Assembly: GCA_934474025.1 (NCBI GenBank)
Contig: CAKSMF010000001.1
Span: forward strand, 310,001 to 374,000
DNA: 64,000 nucleotides
DNA from: an uncultured Ruminococcus sp.
GTDB taxonomy: Bacteria > Bacillota > Clostridia > Oscillospirales > Ruminococcaceae
Direction of reading: 5' to 3'
A program made the translations under genes and the position numbers. Below are positions 26,004-34,115 of this stretch, piece by piece. The notes beneath the pieces are model-generated. The model was not told where the DNA came from. It ran no database searches and was given only the letters and a program-made list of their open reading frames with translations. Numbering within the stretch: position 1 is the first letter of the stretch; every line of letters begins with the position of its first letter.

Positions 26004-26133
26004 AAGGCAATAGTCCACAGTGTGTGCAAATGTATGAGTTCGTACCGGCATTCCTGCTAAGTTACACACGCTTCGGAATAATACAGGAGTTTTTCCCGTA
26101 TGAAGCTTTATGTGGATTATATTGACTTTTTTT
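26004..26133 (+). ncRNA. Unassigned structured small RNA with a three-way junction and intrinsic terminator
   Basis: About 130 bases with strong pairing. The closing stem pairs CAATAGTCCACA (26008-26019) with TGTGGATTATATTG (26111-26124), with a small bulge. Helix 2 is GTGTGT (26020-26025) with ACACAC (26064-26069), capped by an inner AATG/CATT arm. Helix 3 is GCTTC (26070-26074) with GAAGC (26102-26106), containing ATAC/GTAT. Helices 2 and 3 abut with no linker, and only four bases join helix 3 back to the closing stem. Seven T follow. I do not recognise the class; 6S RNA, a riboswitch-type leader of the downstream transporter operon, or a new sRNA are all possible. Confidence 0.5.
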
Positions 26134-26235
26134 AAGGCTTTTTTTACAGTCAAATGTTTCTGAAAGAATAAAAAAAGTTTGAGTACATTCATTCTTATAT
26201 TATATTTGACAGAAACAAATCATTTTATTCACACA

Positions 26236-26259
26236 TATTATATTTGAATAAATATAATA
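26236..26259 (+). promoter_or_regulatory. Perfect AT-rich palindrome before the ABC importer operon
   Basis: TATTATATTT (26236-26245) and AAATATAATA (26250-26259) form a 10-bp inverted repeat with a GAAT centre, 10 bases before AAGGAGG (26269-26275). A TTGACA at 26206-26211 lies upstream but has no -10 box at normal spacing. The palindrome could be a repressor operator, but AT-rich palindromes also occur by chance. The remaining parts of the 25807-26284 gap hold only the RNA and its promoter. Confidence 0.35.
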
Positions 26260-26284
26260 TACATATTTAAGGAGGAAAAATCTA

Positions 26285-27808
26285 ATGAACACACTTAAAA
26301 AAACTTTAGCCTTAGTTGCTACTCTTGCTATGGCTACTGGTGCATTCGCAAGCTGTGGCGGTGATGATAGTTCATCTTCTACATCATCTTCTACATCTTC
26401 ATCTTCATCAACTGCTGAATCTTCTGAGGAATCTTCTGACGAGTCTTCCGCTGAATCTTCTGACGAATCTTCCGCTGAATCTTCTGACGAATCTTCCGCT
26501 GAATCTTCTGACGAGTCTTCTAGCAGTTCTTCTGTTGAAGCAAAGGCTTCTACTGAAGTAGGTGAAGTTCAGCTCGCTACAGGCGGTGATACATTTACAG
26601 TTGCTGCTTGGAACGCTGATGACGTACCGGCTATGCTCGAACAGTGGAAGAAGGCTACTGGCACTTCTGATGACAAGGTTAACTTCATTAACTTCGATGT
26701 AGGCGGCGGTTCTGCTTCTGAAAAGTATGACGCTCTCTTCAATGATGGTTCTGACCTTGACGTTTACTTCTGCGAAGCTGACTGGGCTCTCAAGTACATC
26801 AACGATGACACTAAGACAGCTCCTCTCGAACAGCTTGGTTTCACAGATGATAACTTTGCTGATATCTACGCTTATACTGATGAAATCGGTAAGGATTCCA
26901 ACGGCGTTCGTAAGGGTGTTTCATGGCAGGCAGCAGCAGGTGGTTTTGCTTACAGAACAGACCTTGCTGAACAGTACCTCGGCGTAAAGACACCTGAAGA
27001 AATGCAGGCTAAGATTGGTAACTGGGAAGATTTCGTAAAAACTGCTGAAGACATTGCTGAACAGTCTGGCGGTAAGACAGCTCTTGCTGATACTCTTGGT
27101 GGTATGTGGCAGGTATTTGCAGCTGGCAGAACAAATCCTTGGGTTGTAGACAATGCTCTTGAAGTTGATGCTTCTTGCGAAGAATTCGCTAACTATGCTA
27201 AGAGACTTTGGGATTGCGGTGGCGTAACTAAGAACCCACAGTGGGATGCTTCTTGGTATGCTTCTGGTCAGGACGACAGTGCAATGGGCTTCTTTGTATC
27301 AACATGGGGCTTCGGTGACGCTATTCTCGCACAGGCTGCTGGCGGTGAAGGCGGTGCTACATATGGTAAGTGGAATGTTTGCCAGGGTCCTGCTCCTTAC
27401 TTCTGGGGAGGTACATGGATTGTTGTTAATCCTGCTACTGATAACGCTGAAGAAGCTCAGTCCTTCATCAAGACATTCACAGTTGACCGTGACCAGATTA
27501 AGGAATACGCTCTCAGCAAGCCTGAATACTGCAACAACATGGTTGTAATGCAGGAAATTGTTGATTCTGGTGAAAACCCGAACGATTACGTTACAAACCT
27601 CCTCGATGGTCAGAACTACTTCGCAGTTCTCCACGAAAATGCTAAGAAGATTAACCTTAATGGTCTTATCACTCCTTACGATGCAACAATCAAGTCTGAC
27701 TTTATTGAAACAGTTCAGTCTGAATACCTTGAATCTGGTGCTTCATGGGAAGATACTCAGATTGCATTCATGGAAAAGGTTGCATCAGATATTCCTGACC
27801 TTCAGTAA
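26285..27808 (+). CDS. ABC transporter substrate-binding lipoprotein (carbohydrate type)
   Basis: A 507-residue extracellular solute-binding protein tethered by lipid at Cys24 of the lipobox AFASC. Residues 30-85 are an acidic Ser/Glu/Asp spacer with SSDESSAE repeats. The mature domain resembles family 1 sugar-binding proteins: DTFTVAAWNADDVPAMLEQW, a GSASEKYDALFNDGSDLDVY segment, and GKWNVCQGPAPYFWGGTWIVV. The two downstream permeases of MalF/MalG type support sugar or oligosaccharide uptake; the substrate is unknown. Codons ending in C (CTC, ATC, AAC, GAC) are much more common than in the flanking genes, as expected for very high expression. Confidence 0.88.
   Translation: MNTLKKTLALVATLAMATGAFASCGGDDSSSSTSSSTSSSSSTAESSEESSDESSAESSDESSAESSDESSAESSDESSSSSSVEAKASTEVGEVQLATGGDTFTVAAWNADDVPAMLEQWKKATGTSDDKVNFINFDVGGGSASEKYDALFNDGSDLDVYFCEADWALKYINDDTKTAPLEQLGFTDDNFADIYAYTDEIGKDSNGVRKGVSWQAAAGGFAYRTDLAEQYLGVKTPEEMQAKIGNWEDFVKTAEDIAEQSGGKTALADTLGGMWQVFAAGRTNPWVVDNALEVDASCEEFANYAKRLWDCGGVTKNPQWDASWYASGQDDSAMGFFVSTWGFGDAILAQAAGGEGGATYGKWNVCQGPAPYFWGGTWIVVNPATDNAEEAQSFIKTFTVDRDQIKEYALSKPEYCNNMVVMQEIVDSGENPNDYVTNLLDGQNYFAVLHENAKKINLNGLITPYDATIKSDFIETVQSEYLESGASWEDTQIAFMEKVASDIPDLQ
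26432..26518 (+). repeat. 24-bp in-frame tandem repeat coding for the Ser/Glu/Asp spacer
   Basis: Three full and one partial copies of a 24-base unit (26432-26455, 26456-26479, 26480-26503, then partial) encode SSDESSAE. Copies differ by a single A/G at the GAA/GAG codon. The number of copies may vary between strains by slippage and would change only the spacer length. Confidence 0.85.
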
Positions 27809-27832
27809 TATTTAGTTAAGTCCTGAATTTAT

Positions 27833-27862
27833 TGCCGGTGGGACAGGTACGTTCCATCGGCA
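27833..27862 (+). promoter_or_regulatory. Intercistronic stem-loop between the binding protein and permease genes
   Basis: A 12-bp stem, TGCCGGTGGGAC (27833-27844) with GTTCCATCGGCA (27851-27862), two G-U pairs, 6-base loop, no T run after it. In other importers such hairpins protect the upstream message and reduce downstream expression, giving more binding protein than permease. Confidence 0.65.
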
Positions 27863-27896
27863 CTTATTTGAATATTACGAAAGGGTGTGTGTGTGT

Positions 27897-29006
27897 ATGG
27901 CATCATCTGCTCAGAGCAGAATTAAGTCAATTAGCTATGCTAAGTATGGCTATATGTTTATTTTACCATTTTTTATTGTTTATTGCTTTTTCCAGTTATG
28001 GCCTCTGATTTACACATTTATCCTTGCATTTAAAGGAAATCAGAGTGCTGGTGACTCTTGGGTAGGTTTTAAAAACTTTAGTGACCTTCTTTTCAGTCAC
28101 CCTTATAACAAGGCAGACCTTCTTAGTTCCGATAAGGAAGTAAAGGCTGCTGCTAAAGAACTCATGTCCATTGATGTACAGCATCAGGATTTCATGAGAT
28201 GTCTTAAAAATACTATCATTCTTTGGTTTGGTAACTTCATTCCTCAGATTGCACTTTCACTTTCACTTGCTGTTTGGTTTACAGATGCTAAGCTTAAGAT
28301 TCCGGGAAAAGGATTCTTTAAAGTTATCATGTATATGCCTAACATCATCACTGCTGCTTCTATAGCTGTACTTTTCCTTCAGCTTTGTGCTGATACAAAC
28401 TATTCAGCAGCTACTATCATTGGTAGATCTCTTGGCGTACTCGATGATGGCGAATTCTTTAACATGACCAAGAATATTCCGAGCGAAGTTGTATGGCCTC
28501 CTCGTATAATTGTTATGTTCATTCAGACATGGATGTGGTTTGGTAATACTATGATTATGCTTATGTCTGGTATCATGGGTATCAATCCTTCACTCTTTGA
28601 AGCAGCAAGCATTGACGGTGCTTCAAGCGGTCAGACATTCCTTAAGATTACTGTTCCGCTTCTTTCCCCAATTCTCGTTTACACAGTCATCACTTCTATG
28701 ATTGGTGGTCTCCAGATGTTCGATATGCCTTACCTCTTCACAACTTCTAAGGAAGGTAAACGTATCGATAATATCGAAACTATTGCTGTTTATATTTATG
28801 ACAAGTTCCACAGTGGTGCTATTGAACCTTCTTATGGTTATTCAGGTGCTGCATCTGTTGTACTCTTTATCATTACAGCTGTTCTTGGTGCTATTATCTT
28901 CCGTCTTAACCGTGACGAAGATGAACACAGAAAGAAACAGGAACGTAAGGCTCTTATCAAACAGCAGAAAGCAAAGAATAAACAGTTTGGAGGTCTTAGT
29001 GTATGA
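27897..29006 (+). CDS. ABC transporter permease, MalF type
   Basis: A 369-residue inner-membrane permease of the carbohydrate ABC importer family. Six membrane segments are visible, starting with YGYMFILPFFIVYCFFQLWP, and a large external loop follows the first. The EAA motif that contacts the ATPase reads EAASIDGASSGQTFLKITVPLLSP near residues 237-260. The ATG at 27897 follows AAAGGG; upstream GTGs in the GT-repeat are less likely. It ends in a charged, lysine-rich tail and overlaps the next permease by 4 bases. Confidence 0.9.
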   Translation: MASSAQSRIKSISYAKYGYMFILPFFIVYCFFQLWPLIYTFILAFKGNQSAGDSWVGFKNFSDLLFSHPYNKADLLSSDKEVKAAAKELMSIDVQHQDFMRCLKNTIILWFGNFIPQIALSLSLAVWFTDAKLKIPGKGFFKVIMYMPNIITAASIAVLFLQLCADTNYSAATIIGRSLGVLDDGEFFNMTKNIPSEVVWPPRIIVMFIQTWMWFGNTMIMLMSGIMGINPSLFEAASIDGASSGQTFLKITVPLLSPILVYTVITSMIGGLQMFDMPYLFTTSKEGKRIDNIETIAVYIYDKFHSGAIEPSYGYSGAASVVLFIITAVLGAIIFRLNRDEDEHRKKQERKALIKQQKAKNKQFGGLSV

Positions 29007-29917
29007 GCAAGATGAAAGCAACTTACGGAGACACTCAGGAAAACTATACAAGAAGTCTGAAAATAAAGTCAGGTATAATTTTTGTATGGCTCATTATTCT
29101 TACAATTATCTGTCTTCTCCCTATTTATATTCTTATTCTTAATGCTACCAGATCTCACGGTGAAATCATCAGTATGACAGGTCTTGGAAAACTCTTTGTT
29201 CCAAGCGGTCACCTTGGTGAAAACATTAAGAATCTTAGTGTTAAAACTTCAGATGACTTTAGTCTTATGATTGGTTACAAAAACAGTTTAACTATTACTG
29301 TTTGTGCCACATTCCTGACAGTTTTCTTTTCAGCTATGACAGCTTATGGTATTCGTGTTTATGATTTCAAACTTAAAGATGCAGCTTATACAGCCATTCT
29401 TCTTGTAATGATGGTTCCTGTACAGGTTACTTCTGCGGGTTTCGTAAAGTTTATGATTAACCTTCACCTTACTAATAACTTTATTCCGCTTATCATTCCT
29501 GCTGTTGCAGCTCCTGCGGTAGTATACTTCATGGTATCTTACCTCAAATCTTCCTTCTCACAGTCAATCGTTGAAGCTGCTCGTATTGACGGCTGTAGCG
29601 AATTCAGAACTTTCCTCCAGATTGCTATTCCTATGATGAAACCGGCTATTGCTGTACAGGCAATTTTCGCATTCATTGCAAGCTGGAATAACTTCTATAC
29701 ACCTAATATGATTCTTATTGACCCTAATAAGGGTGGTACTACTAACCTCCGTACACTTCCTATGATGCTTGGTATCCTCCAGTCATCACAGAAGACCGCA
29801 GATTATGGTATGATTTACACTTGTATTGCACTTGGTATCATTCCGATTATCATTGCTTACATATGCCTTTCTAAGTTCATTATTGCCGGTGTTGCACTCG
29901 GCGGTGTTAAGGAATAA
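29003..29917 (+). CDS. ABC transporter permease, MalG type
   Basis: A 304-residue partner permease with six membrane segments and an EAA loop EAARIDGCSEFRTFLQIAIPMMKP near residues 190-213. Its first helix follows residues 20-45 and the C-terminus is short (AGVALGGVKE), as in MalG. No ATPase gene lies in the operon, which ends at a strong terminator, so a shared MsmX/MsmK-like ATPase encoded elsewhere is expected to drive this importer. Confidence 0.9.
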   Translation: MSKMKATYGDTQENYTRSLKIKSGIIFVWLIILTIICLLPIYILILNATRSHGEIISMTGLGKLFVPSGHLGENIKNLSVKTSDDFSLMIGYKNSLTITVCATFLTVFFSAMTAYGIRVYDFKLKDAAYTAILLVMMVPVQVTSAGFVKFMINLHLTNNFIPLIIPAVAAPAVVYFMVSYLKSSFSQSIVEAARIDGCSEFRTFLQIAIPMMKPAIAVQAIFAFIASWNNFYTPNMILIDPNKGGTTNLRTLPMMLGILQSSQKTADYGMIYTCIALGIIPIIIAYICLSKFIIAGVALGGVKE

Positions 29918-29932
29918 TTTCTTACAAAAATT

Positions 29933-29961
29933 ACAGCACACTTTTGTGTGCTGTTTTTTTT
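29933..29961 (+). terminator. Strong Rho-independent terminator of the ABC importer operon
   Basis: ACAGCACAC (29933-29941) pairs perfectly with GTGTGCTGT (29946-29954) around a TTTT loop, followed by eight T. Confidence 0.92.
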
Positions 29962-30024
29962 ATGCCCGTGTAATAATGTACGGCTTGTATGAATATGATT
30001 GAATGAAAGGAAGTGTTTACAATC

Positions 30025-30930
30025 ATGGACAGTACAAGCTATGAAATAATTTCGTCCTATATGTCTCCGATAGTTCGCAATGCTATGGCAAGTGTTTCTG
30101 AATGCGACAGAACAGCCACAGAAATTCGTCTGAGGAGCGGACGGGCAGTTTCATTTATTTTTCCGGATAAAATAAAATACCTTACTGGAAAAGGTCAGCT
30201 TACAAAAAATTTTAATAATCCGGAAAATATTATAATTAATTCGGCGGATATAAAACAAGTTGTTGAAAGGTTATGTCATTTTTCAATACATAGTTGTCAT
30301 AAAGAATTGCATGAGGGCTATTTTGTTCTTAGAGGCGGAATACGTGTAGGGGTAGCAGGAACTTATTCCGACACCTCAGAAAAAACTATCAATAGTTTTA
30401 ATGCTCTTAATTTTCGTGTGGCAAGATGTGTTAAAAATTGTGCAATAGATATTTTTAATAAAACTTTCGGAAAAAGTATTCTTATATGCGGAGGGGTTAA
30501 TTCCGGAAAAACTACTATATTACGTGATTTATGCCGATTATCCGGAAATAGTTTCAAAGTTACTTTGATTGATGAACGTAATGAAATTTCGTCAACATCT
30601 GGCGGAACTCCGGAAAATGATATAGGTATTCTTACAGATGTTCTTATAAATTGCAGTCGTTCGGACGGAATCATTTCAGCGGTACGAACTCTTTCCCCTG
30701 ATATGATTTTTTGTGATGAAATTTCTACTTCTGATGATACTTTAGCAATTTTGCAGGCTTACGGAAGTGGCGTGAAATTTTCGGCAACTGTTCATGCAGA
30801 AAATTATGAAAATCTTTTAAAACGTCATGCAATAAAACCTTTACTTGAAAGTGGGGTATTTGAATATGCAGTTTTTCTTGAAAGTATAGGTAAAGTTCGT
30901 GAAATCAGGAGGCTTTGCAAATGTTTTTAA
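30025..30930 (+). CDS. spoIIIAA: Stage III sporulation protein AA (ATPase)
   Basis: A 301-residue soluble ATPase related to secretion ATPases, energizing the SpoIIIA-SpoIIQ feeding channel between mother cell and forespore. It shows Walker A GGVNSGKTT, Walker B DMIFCDEIS, and the conserved EIRLRSGRAVSF and RGGIRVGVAGTY segments. The ATG at 30025 is about 13 bases after AAAGGA; a GTG at 30013 is too close to it. First gene of the eight-gene spoIIIA operon. I could not place a convincing sigma-E promoter in the short upstream gap. Confidence 0.9.
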   Translation: MDSTSYEIISSYMSPIVRNAMASVSECDRTATEIRLRSGRAVSFIFPDKIKYLTGKGQLTKNFNNPENIIINSADIKQVVERLCHFSIHSCHKELHEGYFVLRGGIRVGVAGTYSDTSEKTINSFNALNFRVARCVKNCAIDIFNKTFGKSILICGGVNSGKTTILRDLCRLSGNSFKVTLIDERNEISSTSGGTPENDIGILTDVLINCSRSDGIISAVRTLSPDMIFCDEISTSDDTLAILQAYGSGVKFSATVHAENYENLLKRHAIKPLLESGVFEYAVFLESIGKVREIRRLCKCF

Positions 30931-31427
30931 GAATAGTTTCAGCTGTTATTTTTTCTGTAGCCGGAGGTTTTGCCGGAATTTCTTTTTCAGAACATTTGAA
31001 AAGTAACCTTGAATTATGTCATAAGATTAAGGAAATGTTCTTGAATTCCAAAATTATTATACGTTGCAGGGCAGATGATGTTTATGCGATTGCGACAGAA
31101 TTTAAAAATAATAAATCATTTGAAAAATTAACCTTTTTGAATGAACTCCCAGAAAAATACTCTCCGGAGGAAGATTTTCACGAAATGTGGTCAAGTGCTG
31201 TTGAGTCTCAGAAAAGCATTCCTGATGATATCAAAAAAATTTTATTTGATTTTGGGGCAGTGCTTGGACAAAGTGACATTGAAGGTCAACTTGCGTCAAT
31301 AGATGCAATAAGTGAAAATGCTGAAGTTCTGGAAAAAAAATACTCCGAAATGTATTCTCAGAAAGGTAAATTATATCGAAGTGTCGGGTTATTGTTCGGA
31401 GTAATGATTGGCATACTTATAATATGA
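30921..31427 (+). CDS. spoIIIAB: Stage III sporulation protein AB
   Basis: A 168-residue protein with an N-terminal hydrophobic segment (RIVSAVIFSVAGGFAGISF), a helical soluble domain and a C-terminal membrane anchor (SVGLLFGVMIGILII), similar in layout to type II secretion GspF-like scaffolds. AGGAGG at 30908-30912 selects the ATG at 30921 inside the end of spoIIIAA. Confidence 0.88.
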   Translation: MFLRIVSAVIFSVAGGFAGISFSEHLKSNLELCHKIKEMFLNSKIIIRCRADDVYAIATEFKNNKSFEKLTFLNELPEKYSPEEDFHEMWSSAVESQKSIPDDIKKILFDFGAVLGQSDIEGQLASIDAISENAEVLEKKYSEMYSQKGKLYRSVGLLFGVMIGILII

Positions 31428-31440
31428 AAGGACTGATATT

Positions 31441-31638
31441 ATGGATATTGACCTGATTTTCAAAATAGCCGGAACTGGTATTATCGTTGCTGTACTTAAT
31501 CTCGTCCTTAAACGTGCCGAACGTGAAGAACAAGCTATGATGACGACTCTTGCGGGATTAATAGTTGTTTTGATTGTTATTGTTGATGAAATAGGTGACC
31601 TTTTTGAAAAAGTTAAAACGGTATTCGGCTTATGGTAG
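31441..31638 (+). CDS. spoIIIAC: Stage III sporulation protein AC
   Basis: A 65-residue double-spanning membrane protein, normal size for SpoIIIAC. Helix 1 is FKIAGTGIIVAVLNLVL; the polar loop KRAEREEQAMM, typical of the family, leads to helix 2, LAGLIVVLIVIVDEI. Overlaps spoIIIAD by 7 bases. Confidence 0.9.
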   Translation: MDIDLIFKIAGTGIIVAVLNLVLKRAEREEQAMMTTLAGLIVVLIVIVDEIGDLFEKVKTVFGLW

Positions 31639-32030
31639 AAAATTGTTTTTCTGTTGCAGTATTTTGTGTGTGTTCAGCAATTATGGCGGTTTTGCTTAGA
31701 CAGCATTGTCATGAACAGTCATTAATGACGGCACTTATGGCTTGTATTGCGGTATTAGGCGGAATGATGGTCTTTGTTGAACCGATTATTTCAGATGTGA
31801 GTGATGTTTTTTCGCAAGCCGGAATTTCTGATAGCTATATTTCACTTATCTTTAAAGCAACAGCTATATGTTTCATAACGCAGATAACGTGCGAAATATG
31901 TCGTGACAGTGGCGAAAATGCTATTGCATCAGTTGCAGAAATGTGGGGACGTGGTGCTATAACGTTCATGAGTATGCCGATATTGAAAACATTAATTGAA
32001 AAAATTAACGAAATTATAGGACAAGTATGA
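31632..32030 (+). CDS. spoIIIAD: Stage III sporulation protein AD
   Basis: A 132-residue polytopic protein related to SpoIIIAC, with the same RQHCHEQSLM loop between helices 1 and 2 and two further helices. Contains the family segment ATAICFITQITCEICRDSGENAIA. Its stop shares bases with the spoIIIAE start (ATGA). Confidence 0.9.
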   Translation: MVENCFSVAVFCVCSAIMAVLLRQHCHEQSLMTALMACIAVLGGMMVFVEPIISDVSDVFSQAGISDSYISLIFKATAICFITQITCEICRDSGENAIASVAEMWGRGAITFMSMPILKTLIEKINEIIGQV

Positions 32031-33118
32031 AAAAATTAATTTATATATTAGTGATATTTGTAGTATTGCTTATAGTTGCAAGTCCATTGATGACTTTTGC
32101 AGAATATATCAACGGGGAAACAGAAATAAGTCAACAGATTGACAGTATAATGTCCGATTATGATATTAGTTATACATATGATGATATTGGAAATCTTTCT
32201 TTTAGTGAATTAACAGATGTAATTATAAATTCCGTAAAATCAAGGCTTTCTGCTCCTTTGAAAGTGTTGCGTACAATGATTATAGTAGTACTTTTCACAG
32301 CAGTAATTAAAAGTGCCGGTGAAAGTATATTTTCTGGTGAAAATTCAAAGCTTTACAACATGGTTTGCGTAATAACGGCTGTAACAGTAATTATGCCACA
32401 ACTTTTTACAATATACAGTTTATCACTTGAAGCAATAACCCGTGGAGGAAAGTTTATTTTAGTTTTTGTACCTGTTTTCGTTGGAGTAACTATTATTGCA
32501 GGCGGAATTACTACAGCCGGAATTTACAATCTGCTTATTCTTGGTGCATCTGAATTAATTGTTAACCTGTCCGAAAGCTTTCTTATTCCCATAGTTAGCT
32601 TGACAGCAGTTATGGCGGTTTCTGGAAGTGTATTTTCAAGTATTTCAACGGAAAGCATAATAAATCTTTTAAAAAAAATAATAACTTTAGGAATGACTAT
32701 TTCTATGACATTATTTACAGGATTTGTTTCTATGAAATGCACTTTAGGCGGAAAAGCAGACGGTGTGGCAAGTAAAACAGCACGTTTTCTGATTTCCGGA
32801 GCTGTTCCCGTAGTTGGCGGAGCGGTTTCTGATGCTTATGCCACTGTTAAAAGCAGTTTTGATGTTATACAGGGAACTGTCGGAACTCTTGGTATAGTTG
32901 CTATGGTACTTATTATGTTGCCACCTGTTATCGAACTTCTTGTTTTTCGTATTGTGATGTGGATTGGTATGATGACTGCTGAACTTTTTTCAACTGAACC
33001 TCTTGCTAAATTGATGAAAGGCATTGACAGTGGACTGGCAGTTGCTCAAAGTGTTTTGGTGTGTTATTCAGTAATATTTGTTCTTTGTACCGGAATACTT
33101 ATGAAATGTTTTAATTAG
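32027..33118 (+). CDS. spoIIIAE: Stage III sporulation protein AE
   Basis: A 363-residue polytopic protein with an N-terminal signal-like helix and about seven membrane segments, thought to form the export-gate part of the channel. Family signatures include FVPVFVGVTIIAGGITTAG, GFVSMKCTLGGKADGVASKT and SGAVPVVGGAVSDAYATVKSS. Length is somewhat shorter than in Bacillus (about 400), mostly at the N-terminus. Confidence 0.92.
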   Translation: MKKLIYILVIFVVLLIVASPLMTFAEYINGETEISQQIDSIMSDYDISYTYDDIGNLSFSELTDVIINSVKSRLSAPLKVLRTMIIVVLFTAVIKSAGESIFSGENSKLYNMVCVITAVTVIMPQLFTIYSLSLEAITRGGKFILVFVPVFVGVTIIAGGITTAGIYNLLILGASELIVNLSESFLIPIVSLTAVMAVSGSVFSSISTESIINLLKKIITLGMTISMTLFTGFVSMKCTLGGKADGVASKTARFLISGAVPVVGGAVSDAYATVKSSFDVIQGTVGTLGIVAMVLIMLPPVIELLVFRIVMWIGMMTAELFSTEPLAKLMKGIDSGLAVAQSVLVCYSVIFVLCTGILMKCFN

Positions 33119-33129
33119 GAGGAATATTA

Positions 33130-33582
33130 ATGGAGGATTTTAAAAACGCTGTAATGGCTATATGTATAGTTTCGGCTGGTGTGTGTATGATAGAAAATAT
33201 GGTTTCCGGAACTCGTCTTAAATCACAGATGAAATTTTTACTGAACCTTACTGTTATAACAGTACTGATTGCGTCATTTACAAAGGGTAGTCTGAATTTT
33301 GAAATGCCTGATATTCAGTCAAAAGATACTGAATATTCACAGGAACTTTATAATAATGAAATCTGTCGTCAGACTGCCGAAAATATATCATCTATTCTAT
33401 CCGAACAAATAAATAATGCCGGAATAATCTGCACGGAAATTAATACAGAAGTTAATATTTCTGATGATAACAGCATATTTATTAGTAAGGTCATAATCAG
33501 TGCGGACGATTTTGAAAAAGCAGAAAAAATAATTAAAAATAACGTCGGCAGTAACACGGAGGTAGTAAATGGAATGGGCTGA
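33130..33582 (+). CDS. spoIIIAF: Stage III sporulation protein AF
   Basis: A 150-residue protein with two N-terminal membrane helices (FKNAVMAICIVSAGVCMIE, then FLLNLTVITVLIASF) and a small soluble domain likely of ring-building type. AGGAGGAA precedes the start. It overlaps spoIIIAG by 14 bases. Confidence 0.85.
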   Translation: MEDFKNAVMAICIVSAGVCMIENMVSGTRLKSQMKFLLNLTVITVLIASFTKGSLNFEMPDIQSKDTEYSQELYNNEICRQTAENISSILSEQINNAGIICTEINTEVNISDDNSIFISKVIISADDFEKAEKIIKNNVGSNTEVVNGMG

Positions 33583-34099
33583 AAAGTTCAGGGAGTTGCC
33601 GAAAGATAAAAAACTTCTGTTTATTGTAGTAGTTCTGGGAATAATGGGACTGATTTTTATAACACTGTCCTCTGTTATTCCGGATAGTGAAAGTAATAGT
33701 GTTACAGAATATAGTTCTGTTTCCGAAAGCTACAATGCAGAAAATTACCGCATTGAAACGGAAAAACGGCTTGAAAGTTTTCTGGGCAGTATTGAAGGGG
33801 CAGGCAAAGTGAAAGTTTATTTGACTATTGGGAGCGATGAACGTTATGTCTATGCAACTGAAGGCAAAAGAAGCAAATCTGAAAACAACACGGAGGAGGA
33901 AAAAAAATATGTGATGATTGGCAGTGGAAACGAAAAGTCGGCACTTGTTGAAACTATTCAGACTCCTGTAATCACCGGTGCAGTGGTGGCTTGCGGAGGT
34001 TTTGACAGTCCGTCAGTTCAGGAACAGATTTACAGAGCCACATCTACCGCATTGGGAATTCCAACCGGTCAGATATATGTAACCAAACTTAAATATTAA
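33569..34099 (+). CDS. spoIIIAG: Stage III sporulation protein AG
   Basis: A 176-residue protein with one membrane helix (LLFIVVVLGIMGLIFITL) and an external domain that in Bacillus forms a large ring of the channel. The visible RLESFLGSIEGAGKVKVYLTI and the C-terminal QIYRATSTALGIPTGQIYVTKL match the family. Confidence 0.88.
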   Translation: MEWAEKFRELPKDKKLLFIVVVLGIMGLIFITLSSVIPDSESNSVTEYSSVSESYNAENYRIETEKRLESFLGSIEGAGKVKVYLTIGSDERYVYATEGKRSKSENNTEEEKKYVMIGSGNEKSALVETIQTPVITGAVVACGGFDSPSVQEQIYRATSTALGIPTGQIYVTKLKY

Positions 34100-34115
34100 A
34101 GGAGAGTATTTTTTT

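Noticed and set aside
26004..26133. Hammerhead ribozyme or purine-type riboswitch
   Set aside because: A three-way junction is present, but there is no CTGATGA/GAAA core and none of the purine junction sequences.
26432..26518. CRISPR-like repeat array
   Set aside because: Repeats are contiguous without spacers and lie in frame in the lipoprotein gene. The 81-bp repeats at 62707-62949 are coding as well.
29962..30024. Sigma-E promoter for spoIIIAA
   Set aside because: Some TATGAT/AATAAT pieces are present but none matches both boxes at proper spacing, so I did not call it.
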